A stretch of DNA of 13,381 bases from an uncultured Eubacteriales bacterium (lineage in GTDB: Bacteria > Bacillota_A > Clostridia > Lachnospirales > Lachnospiraceae), in assembly GCA_902803345.1 (NCBI GenBank), contig CADCPV010000392.1, positions 1 to 13,381 of the forward strand. Direction: 5' to 3'. Below the pieces are notes generated by a model that saw only the letters and a list, made by a program, of their open reading frames with translations, searched no databases and was not told where the DNA came from. How positions within the stretch are numbered: position 1 is the first letter of the stretch; each line of letters starts with the position of its first letter. Positions 1 through 5,966 of the stretch are shown piece by piece. A program made the position numbers and the translations under genes.

Positions 1-1758
1 AAGGGCGGCGTGCAGACCGGTGCGATCAAGGCATGGGAGCTTTGCGAAAAATATCACACCCCGCGCCTGATCTTTGTAACGGGCATGGACGTTCCGGATG
101 TTGATTTTGAACAGATCGTCGACGATCTGAAGTCAAAATTCGGTTCCAAGGTCGCGCCTGTTGTTGAGCCGATCAAGGAAGGCGACAAGCTTGTGGGCTA
201 TGTGGACGTTATCGAGGACAAGGGATACAAGTTCCTGGATGCCGGCAAATTCGAAGAGATCCCGATTCCGGAATCCGCTCAGGCAGGCTATGAGAGCTGC
301 CATGATTCGCTGATGGAAGCGGTTGCGGAAACCTCCGAGGAATTCATGGAACGCTATTTTGAAGGCGAAGAGTTCACCGAGGAAGAAATCCGCGACGCGC
401 TGAAATCGAGCGTTGCCGAAGGCGAACTCGCTCCGATCTATGTCGGTGCAGGCGCAGGCGCACACGGCGTCCGTTCCCTGATGAACGACTTTTTCTCCTA
501 CTTCCCGGCTCCGAACCAGACCAAGGCGGTCGGCAAGCTTGAAGACGGCTCTGATTTCGAAGCGGATTATGATGATACGAAGCAGAAGAGCGTCTATGTG
601 TTCAAGACCATGGTCGATCCTTTCATCGGCAAATATTCTCTGGTGCGAGTCAAGTCCGGCGTGATCAAGACCGACGATGTGCTTTACAATATGCGCACTT
701 CTGACGATGAAAAGGTCGGCAAGCTGTACCTTCTGCAGGGCAACAAGACCATCGAGGTTCCGGAGCTTCATGCGGGCGACATCGGCGCATTTGCGAAGCT
801 GAACGACGCGAAGACCGGCGACACCTACTGCGAGAAGAGCCTCGGCGTGACCTATCCGGTGATGGATTTCACGAAGCCCTATACCTACAAGCGCTATGTG
901 GTCGCGAATAAGGGCGAGGATGACAAGGTTTCTGCAGCGCTGACGAGAATGATGGCCGAGGATGTGACCCTGAAGGTCGTGAACGACTCCGCAAACCGCC
1001 AGCAGCTTCTGTACGCGGTCGGCGATCAGGCGCTTGATATCGTTGTTTCGAAGCTCCTTTCCCGCTACAAAGCGGAAATCAAGCTGGAAGAGCCGAAGGT
1101 TGCTTTCAAGGAAACCATCCTGAAGCAGTCCGATGTGGACAGCAAGTACAAGAAGCAGACCGGCGGCCACGGCCAGTACGGCCATGTCAAGATGCGCTTC
1201 TCTCCCTCGAATGACCTCGAGTCGGCCTATGTATTCGAAGAGCAGGTCGTCGGCGGCACAGTTCCGAGGAACTACTTCCCGGCAGTTGAAAAGGGCATTC
1301 AGGAAGGCGTCCTCAGAGGACCTCTTGCTGGTTACCCGGTTGTCGGCCTGAAGGCAGTCCTGTACGACGGATCCTACCATCCGGTAGACTCCTCCGAGCA
1401 GGCATTCAAGACCGCGACTTCGATGGCCTTAAAGGACGGCTTCATGAAGGCGGGTCCCGTGCTTCTTGAGCCGATCATGAATGTCAAGGTTACCGTTCCG
1501 AACGACTACACCGGTTCCGTCATGGGCGATCTGAATACCCGCCGCGGCCGTGTGCTTTCGATGAACGGCATCGCAGGCGGCAAGACCGTCGTCGAGGCGG
1601 AAGTCCCCGAGATGGAAATGTTCGGCTACTGCACCGTGCTTCGTTCGATGACCGGCGGTATCGGTCAGTACGAAGTGAATTTCGACCATTATGAGCAGGC
1701 ACCGCGTGACGTCCAGGAGAAGGAAGTTGCGAAACGTGCAGCTGAGAAGGAAGAGTAA
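1..1758 (+). CDS. Elongation factor G-like translation factor (EF-G paralogue), 5' end missing
   Basis: The frame is open from base 1 to a TAA at 1756-1758, giving 585 visible residues. Family members are about 690-700 residues, so roughly the first 110 (P-loop and switch regions) lie outside the window. What remains is the end of the G domain, the beta-barrel domain II (about residues 180-290), domain III, domain IV with the conserved GGHGQYGHVK stretch (codons near 1162-1191), and domain V with MGDLNTRRGRVL. The family moves tRNA and mRNA through the ribosome or acts on it in related ways. Where EF-G has the guanine-specificity motif NKMD, this protein has TGMD (bases 79-90). Where EF-G domain III has GELHLE it has GDQALD. 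Both point to the divergent EF-G-like branch of Clostridia rather than the canonical fusA of the str operon. A TetM-like ribosome protection protein is less likely. Its exact role is unknown. A hairpin follows the stop. Confidence 0.88.
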   Translation, partial: KGGVQTGAIKAWELCEKYHTPRLIFVTGMDVPDVDFEQIVDDLKSKFGSKVAPVVEPIKEGDKLVGYVDVIEDKGYKFLDAGKFEEIPIPESAQAGYESCHDSLMEAVAETSEEFMERYFEGEEFTEEEIRDALKSSVAEGELAPIYVGAGAGAHGVRSLMNDFFSYFPAPNQTKAVGKLEDGSDFEADYDDTKQKSVYVFKTMVDPFIGKYSLVRVKSGVIKTDDVLYNMRTSDDEKVGKLYLLQGNKTIEVPELHAGDIGAFAKLNDAKTGDTYCEKSLGVTYPVMDFTKPYTYKRYVVANKGEDDKVSAALTRMMAEDVTLKVVNDSANRQQLLYAVGDQALDIVVSKLLSRYKAEIKLEEPKVAFKETILKQSDVDSKYKKQTGGHGQYGHVKMRFSPSNDLESAYVFEEQVVGGTVPRNYFPAVEKGIQEGVLRGPLAGYPVVGLKAVLYDGSYHPVDSSEQAFKTATSMALKDGFMKAGPVLLEPIMNVKVTVPNDYTGSVMGDLNTRRGRVLSMNGIAGGKTVVEAEVPEMEMFGYCTVLRSMTGGIGQYEVNFDHYEQAPRDVQEKEVAKRAAEKEE

Positions 1759-1776
1759 ACGGATCATACTGCGCAT

Positions 1777-1802
1777 CACGGGGGCAGGTTTCTGTCCCCG
1801 TG
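1777..1802 (+). terminator. GC-rich hairpin after the EF-G-like gene (terminator-like, no U-tract)
   Basis: An 11-bp stem (1777-1787 with 1792-1802, one G-U pair) closes a GTTT tetraloop. It begins 18 nt after the EF-G-like stop codon and ends 8 nt before the glucokinase ribosome binding site. The 3' side continues GCGTACATAAGG, so there is no run of T. It may be a weak or factor-assisted terminator, an mRNA 3'-end stabiliser, or a structure affecting translation of the next gene. Confidence 0.45.
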
Positions 1803-1823
1803 GCGTACATAAGGAGGTGGATT

Positions 1824-2768
1824 ATGCAGAAATATGTAGTCGGCATTGACGTCGGCGGAACCACGATCAAGCTGGCGATCTTCCCGGTCGGCGAGAAAGA
1901 TATCTGCACCTGGGAAATCGTAACCCCGGTCAATGAGCGCTTTCCGGAATTCTGGACCTCGATCGGCGAGACCGTTCATGCGAAATTCGCAGAACTCGGG
2001 ATTCCCTATGAACAGCTTGCGGCAGCCGGCATCGGCCTTCCGGGCCCGATCCGCGAGGACGGCTTCATTCCGCGCTGTGTAAATCTCGGAATGGGTCCCT
2101 GCTACCCGGGCAAGGAACTGGAAGCAGTGCTCGGCGTGCCAAGTGCGGCAAATAACGATGCGAATGTTGCGGCGCTCGGAGAAGTATTCTACGGCGCGGC
2201 AAAAGGCTATAAGAATGCAGCCCTCTTTACGCTGGGAACCGGTGTCGGCGGCGGCATCATCGTCGACGGAAAGATCATCAGCGGCAACCGCGGTGTCGGC
2301 GGCGAAGTCGGACATTTCGTGGTCAATCCCGAAGAGGAACTGCAGTGCAACTGCGGCAACTACGGATGCCTCGAGCAGTATGCCTCCGCGACCGGCATGG
2401 TCCGTTCCGCAAAGCGGATTCTGGAAGCTTCCGACAAACCCTCGAGCCTTCGGAATTTCGAGGACCTTACCGCAAAGGACGTCTGTGATGAAGCAAAGAA
2501 GGGTGACGAGCTGGCGCTTGAAGCACTGGAAATCTACGGGAAGTACATGGGCATTGCACTCGCACACATCCAGCTGACCATCGATCCGGATATCTTCATC
2601 ATCGGCGGCGGCGTGAGCCGGGCCGGCCAGATCCTGATTGACGTTCTTCAGAAATACCTGATCAAGTATACGCATATCGCGGAGGAGAAGGCAGGCATCG
2701 TGCTCGCCTCCCTCGGAAACGATGCCGGCACCTACGGCGCAGCCGCATTGGCGCAGGGACTGCTGTAA
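1824..2768 (+). CDS. glcK: ROK-family glucokinase
   Basis: Predicted ATP-dependent cytoplasmic sugar kinase of 314 residues, most likely phosphorylating glucose to glucose-6-phosphate for glycolysis. The N-terminal phosphate-binding motif DVGGTTIK is at residues 9-16. The catalytic aspartate lies in NNDANVAALGE (D112). LGTGVGGG follows, and then the ROK zinc motif with C175, C177 and C182 (CNCGNYGC) after a GEVGHF histidine. Near the C-terminus IIGGGVS is the second nucleotide-side signature. Length is normal for the glucokinase branch of ROK. ATG 1824 was chosen over the in-frame GTG at 1800 because an almost perfect anti-SD complement, AAGGAGGTG (1811-1819), sits 6 nt before it. The family also contains fructokinases, N-acetylmannosamine kinases and NagC/XylR repressors. 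No N-terminal helix-turn-helix is present, so it is an enzyme, but the exact sugar is inferred. Confidence 0.9.
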   Translation: MQKYVVGIDVGGTTIKLAIFPVGEKDICTWEIVTPVNERFPEFWTSIGETVHAKFAELGIPYEQLAAAGIGLPGPIREDGFIPRCVNLGMGPCYPGKELEAVLGVPSAANNDANVAALGEVFYGAAKGYKNAALFTLGTGVGGGIIVDGKIISGNRGVGGEVGHFVVNPEEELQCNCGNYGCLEQYASATGMVRSAKRILEASDKPSSLRNFEDLTAKDVCDEAKKGDELALEALEIYGKYMGIALAHIQLTIDPDIFIIGGGVSRAGQILIDVLQKYLIKYTHIAEEKAGIVLASLGNDAGTYGAAALAQGLL

Positions 2769-2772
2769 AGGA

Positions 2773-2823
2773 GTCCGAAAACCTGCGGCATCAGGCTGAA
2801 ATATAGCACAACCGGACCCGCAG
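2773..2823 (+). promoter_or_regulatory. Possible pseudoknot in the asnA leader
   Basis: Two short helices interleave: GTCCG (2773-2777) can pair with CGGAC (2813-2817), and CTGCGG (2783-2788) can pair with CCGCAG (2818-2823). The order A-B-A'-B' with A' directly next to B' is that of an H-type pseudoknot. It lies in the 133-nt gap upstream of asnA. No T-box or other known riboswitch signature was recognised. Helices this short can arise by chance, so this is a candidate only. Confidence 0.25.
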
Positions 2824-2831
2824 CCCAAAAT

Positions 2832-2874
2832 TGAAAGGAGACGGCCCCGAAAGTGGTTTTTCGGGGCCCTTTCA
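2832..2874 (+). terminator. Long bulged hairpin upstream of asnA (terminator or attenuator-like)
   Basis: A 10-bp perfect stem (2843-2852 with 2859-2868, GGCCCCGAAA/TTTCGGGGCC) closes a 6-nt loop. It is extended by a second 6-bp stem (2832-2837 with 2869-2874) across a 5-nt bulge (2838-2842). It lies 64 nt after the glucokinase stop and ends 15 nt before the asnA ribosome binding site. Only three T follow the strong stem, so a classical intrinsic terminator is not clear. CTGAAA at 2796-2801 could pair with TTTCAG at 2870-2875 instead, which would compete with the outer stem. Confidence 0.5.
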
Positions 2875-2901
2875 GATATCGAGGGAACCAGGAGGAGAAT
2901 T

Positions 2902-3909
2902 ATGAAACTCATTTTACCGGAAAACTATGATCCGCGGCTTTCGATCCGTGAAACCCAGGATGCCATCAAATACATCCGCGACACCTTCCAAAAGGAATTC
3001 GGGCGCGAGATGAATCTGGAGCGGATTTCGGCGCCGTTGTTTGTCAAGAAATCAAGCGGCCTCAACGACAACCTGAACGGCTATGAGCGGCCGGTCAGCT
3101 TTGACATGCTCTGCGAGCCGGAGGAAGAGATCGAAGTCGTGCAGTCGCTTGCGAAATGGAAGCGCATGGCCCTTCACGAATACGGCTTCCGGCCTGGCGA
3201 AGGCCTGTATACCAACATGAACGCAATCCGCCGCGACGAGGAGCCGGACAACCTGCATTCCGTGTACGTTGACCAGTGGGACTGGGAAAAGGTGATCACG
3301 AAGGAGCAGCGGACGGAAGAAACGCTTCAGGCAACCGTCCGGACGATTTTCAAGGTCATCAAGCACATGGAGCATGAGGTCTGGTACAAGTATCCGCAGG
3401 CCGTGAAGAAGCTGCCGGAAGAGATCGTCTTTGTAGACAGCGAGGAGCTGCTGCAGCGCTATCCGGACAAGACTGCGAAAGAGCGCGAGAACCTGATCAC
3501 AAAGGAATACGGCTGTGTCTTCCTGCAGCGGATCGGCGAAAAGCTCTCAAACGGCGAGCCGCACGACGGCCGCGCACCGGACTATGACGACTGGCAGCTG
3601 AACGGCGATATCCTGTTCTGGTATGAGACACTCAGCTGTGCACTCGAGATCTCAAGCATGGGCATCCGCGTCGACGAACAGTCTCTTCGGGAGCAGCTTA
3701 AAAAAGCCGGCTGCGAGGAACGGGCAGCGCTTCCGTACCATCGGATGCTTCTTTCGGGCGAGCTGCCGTACACGATCGGCGGCGGCATCGGCCAGTCCCG
3801 GCTCTGCATGCTGCTCCTGGACCGTGCGCATATCGGTGAGGTGCAGGCGAGCATCTGGCCGGAGGAAATGCGGAAAGCCTGTCTTACGGACAATATTATT
3901 CTGCTGTAA
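2902..3909 (+). CDS. asnA: Aspartate--ammonia ligase (asparagine synthetase A)
   Basis: Predicted cytoplasmic enzyme making asparagine from aspartate, ammonia and ATP, releasing AMP and pyrophosphate. It has the class II aminoacyl-tRNA synthetase-like fold and needs no glutaminase domain. The 335 residues match the usual AsnA length (about 330) and are collinear with the family. Signatures are [17 protein letters not shown] near residues 44-60, the catalytic [20 protein letters not shown] stretch (residues 110-129), and the C-terminal ATP-binding GGGIGQSRL (about 293-301) followed by ASIWPEEM. The ATG at 2902 has AGGAGGAG at 2890-2897. The gene stands behind a 133-nt structured leader, so expression may be controlled separately from the glucokinase gene. 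No T-box AGGGTGG motif was found, although asparagine genes in Bacillota sometimes have one. Confidence 0.96.
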   Translation: MKLILPENYDPRLSIRETQDAIKYIRDTFQKEFGREMNLERISAPLFVKKSSGLNDNLNGYERPVSFDMLCEPEEEIEVVQSLAKWKRMALHEYGFRPGEGLYTNMNAIRRDEEPDNLHSVYVDQWDWEKVITKEQRTEETLQATVRTIFKVIKHMEHEVWYKYPQAVKKLPEEIVFVDSEELLQRYPDKTAKERENLITKEYGCVFLQRIGEKLSNGEPHDGRAPDYDDWQLNGDILFWYETLSCALEISSMGIRVDEQSLREQLKKAGCEERAALPYHRMLLSGELPYTIGGGIGQSRLCMLLLDRAHIGEVQASIWPEEMRKACLTDNIILL

Positions 3910-3912
3910 GCT

Positions 3913-3937
3913 GTCACCCCGGGCGAGCCCGGATGAC
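3913..3937 (+). other. Hairpin between asnA and the M18 peptidase gene
   Basis: GTCA/TGAC (3913-3916 with 3934-3937) and CCGGG/CCCGG (3919-3923 with 3928-3932) form a hairpin with a small internal loop and a CGAG loop. It starts 3 nt after the asnA stop and ends 12 nt before the AAGGAAA ribosome binding site of the next gene. No T-run follows, so termination is doubtful. An mRNA stability or processing element is an alternative. Confidence 0.35.
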
Positions 3938-3961
3938 ATGACACATGAAAAGGAAACTTCT

Positions 3962-5209
3962 ATGGAACTTCTGAACTTTCTTGAAAAAGCCCCAACTGCT
4001 TTCCAGGCGGTTCTCACAATGCGGGGAGAACTCCTTCAGGCCGGTGCGAAAGAACTCTTTGAAAACGATTCCTGGGATCTTCAGCGGAATCAGGACTACT
4101 TTGTCGTGAAAAACGATTCCGCGCTTCTAGCGTTCCGGATCCCTGAAGACTGCGGAAGCTTTCATATCTATGCGGCGCATTCTGACTCCCCGAGCTTCAA
4201 GGTCAAGGAGAATCCGGAGATTGTCGTCGAAAATGCCTATGTGAAGCTGAATGTGGAGCGCTACGGCGGGATGCTGATGTCCACCTGGTTTGATCGCCCG
4301 CTTTCCGTCGCGGGCCGCGTGATTGTCGAACGAGACGGAAAGCCCGAGAGCATTCCCGTCAATGTCGACCGGGACCTTCTCGTGATCCCGAACCTCGCCA
4401 TTCACATGAACCGGGAAGCGAACGATGGTTATAAATACAACGCCCAAAAGGATCTGTTGCCGCTTTTCGGCGGTATCGAAGCGAAGGGTACTTTTATGAA
4501 AATCGTTGCAGAATGGGCAGGCGTTTCGGAGGAAGAAATCCTCGGACATGACCTTTACCTGTATCAGCGTGTAAAACCCGTTATCTTGGGTGCAAACCGG
4601 GAATTTATCTCCGCCCCTCGGATAGACGATATCGAATGCGCTTATGCGGGCCTTCAGGGTTTCTTTCGGGGAGAGAAGAAGGCAGCAGTTTCTGTTTTCT
4701 GCATGTTTGACAACGAGGAGGTCGGTTCTGCAAGCATCCAGGGCGCAGGCGGAAAGTTCCTTTCGGACACCCTGCTTCGGATCTCGGAAGCGCTTTCAGA
4801 TACGGATGAGCAGCGGATCCGGCGGCTTTCGGAATCGTTTCTGATCTCAGCGGACAATGGCCATGCGCTGCATCCGAATTACCCGGAAAAATGCGACCCG
4901 ACGAATCGTCCGAAACTGAATGAAGGCATCCTCCTGAAGTATTCCGCAAACCTCCGCTACACGACTGACGGAAAATCGGCGGCAAAGCTGAAGCTTCTCT
5001 GCAAAAAGGCCGGCGTTCCGCTCCAGATTTTCTTCAACCGCTCCGATATGATGGGCGGCAGCACGCTCGGCAATATTTCCCTGTCGCAGGTGCCGGTGCA
5101 TTCGGTGGATATCGGCCTTCCACAGCTTGCGATGCATTCTGCGTATGAAACCGCCGGCACGAAGGACTACGAATCGCTGAAGAAGCTTGCAGAGACCTTC
5201 TTTGCCTAA
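3962..5209 (+). CDS. M18-family metalloaminopeptidase (aspartyl aminopeptidase type)
   Basis: Predicted cytoplasmic two-zinc exopeptidase of 415 residues, removing N-terminal residues (acidic ones in characterised relatives) during peptide turnover. The M18 signatures appear in order: AHSDSP with metal ligands H73 and D75, RIDDIECAYAGL, FDNEEVGS with D250, E252 and E253, SADNGHALHPN, and the C-terminal RSDMMGGSTLGNI stretch ending with a zinc-ligand histidine in AMHSAYE (H392). Length is within the normal range of about 410-430. ATG 3962 is preferred over the in-frame ATG at 3938: only 3962 has a nearby purine-rich site (AAGGAAA, 3950-3955), and the family begins MELLxFL. Bacterial relatives are sometimes named apeB. 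It lies 52 nt after asnA and 10 nt before the HAD gene. Confidence 0.93.
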   Translation: MELLNFLEKAPTAFQAVLTMRGELLQAGAKELFENDSWDLQRNQDYFVVKNDSALLAFRIPEDCGSFHIYAAHSDSPSFKVKENPEIVVENAYVKLNVERYGGMLMSTWFDRPLSVAGRVIVERDGKPESIPVNVDRDLLVIPNLAIHMNREANDGYKYNAQKDLLPLFGGIEAKGTFMKIVAEWAGVSEEEILGHDLYLYQRVKPVILGANREFISAPRIDDIECAYAGLQGFFRGEKKAAVSVFCMFDNEEVGSASIQGAGGKFLSDTLLRISEALSDTDEQRIRRLSESFLISADNGHALHPNYPEKCDPTNRPKLNEGILLKYSANLRYTTDGKSAAKLKLLCKKAGVPLQIFFNRSDMMGGSTLGNISLSQVPVHSVDIGLPQLAMHSAYETAGTKDYESLKKLAETFFA

Positions 5210-5219
5210 GGATGTGGGA

Positions 5220-5882
5220 ATGAAGTACAGCACGATTCTCTGGGATATGGACGGTGTCCTGATGGATTCCGAGATCCAGCACTGGCGGGCCTGGGAGCGG
5301 ACCTTTACGGAACTTTTCGGGATTGACAGGATTGACTGGGAGGTCTACAAGCATACGATCGGCGTGCGCTATGAAGTAGTTGCGGAGCTTTATGAGCGAA
5401 CATACGGTGTGGACATCCGGGAGGAGTCGGTCAAAGAACGCTATTTCCATCACAAAGCTGAAGTCGAACGGGAAGAGGGATACTTCCTGACGCCGCATAT
5501 CGAAGAAGTCCTCCGGGAGCTTCGGATACGTGGTTACCGGATGGCTGTCGCATCCTCGTCCTCCTTTTCCGACATAGAACGTTTTGCCGAAAAAACAGGG
5601 CTGTCGCCGTATTTTGAACTGCTTTTCTCGGGGGAACGCGTGAAGCATTCAAAACCGGCACCGGACACTTTCCTGAAAGCCGCAGAATGCCTTCAATCCC
5701 GTCCGGAATGCTGTGTAGTGATAGAAGACTCCTATTTCGGGGTAAAGGCCGCAAAAGCGGCAAATATGGCCTGTATCGGCTTCCGAAATCCCGGTTCCGG
5801 TGACCAGGACCTGACACTTTCGGATGCAGTCGTGGATGACCTTCGGGAAGTGATCCGGATTCTCGATCAGGGAAGCATCTGA
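5220..5882 (+). CDS. HAD-superfamily hydrolase, beta-phosphoglucomutase-like phosphatase
   Basis: Predicted cytoplasmic 220-residue haloacid-dehalogenase family enzyme, probably hydrolysing a small phosphorylated metabolite. Motif I is DMDGVLMDSE, with nucleophile D9 and acid/base D11. Motif II is the serine in VASSSS (S112). Motif III is the lysine of HSKPAPDTF (K145). Motif IV is E169 and D170 in VVIEDS. A helical cap (about residues 18-85) between motifs I and II marks subfamily IA, the class containing beta-phosphoglucomutase and phosphoglycolate phosphatase. The substrate cannot be deduced. ATG 5220 is used because AAGGA (5208-5212), overlapping the upstream stop codon, lies 7 nt before it; in-frame codons further upstream would run into the peptidase gene. 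The 10-nt gap implies co-transcription with the peptidase. Confidence 0.9.
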   Translation: MKYSTILWDMDGVLMDSEIQHWRAWERTFTELFGIDRIDWEVYKHTIGVRYEVVAELYERTYGVDIREESVKERYFHHKAEVEREEGYFLTPHIEEVLRELRIRGYRMAVASSSSFSDIERFAEKTGLSPYFELLFSGERVKHSKPAPDTFLKAAECLQSRPECCVVIEDSYFGVKAAKAANMACIGFRNPGSGDQDLTLSDAVVDDLREVIRILDQGSI

Positions 5883-5966
5883 GCACAATTTCAGATTCCC
5901 GTGCCGGATACGAAAAGAGAGATTATACGCGGAGCAGTCCGCTCGAAAAAAGAAGGAGAATGACCG

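Noticed and set aside
133..1380. Long open frame on the - strand (415 codons) opposite the EF-G-like gene
   Set aside because: It is antisense to a strongly conserved coding region, its product resembles no family and no ribosome binding site precedes it. It arises from codon bias of the real gene.
2769..2901. T-box riboswitch before asnA
   Set aside because: Asparagine genes in Bacillota can have T-boxes, but the leader is only 133 nt and lacks the conserved AGGGTGG T-box sequence and stem I elements.
1776..2912. 378-codon - strand frame over the glucokinase gene and the asnA leader
   Set aside because: Same shadow effect. It crosses the real gene boundary and both hairpins and has no recognisable protein content.
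3623..3961. Upstream extension of the M18 peptidase frame into asnA
   Set aside because: The extra N-terminal residues would overlap asnA in another frame and match nothing. The family start and the ribosome binding site support ATG 3962.
5929..5942. Small hairpin GCGGA/TCCGC and AT-rich stretch TTATAC before the cyclic-di-GMP gene, as promoter or terminator
   Set aside because: The stem is only 5 bp and no -35/-10 pair with proper spacing could be found in 5883-5966. A promoter is likely somewhere upstream but cannot be pointed to.
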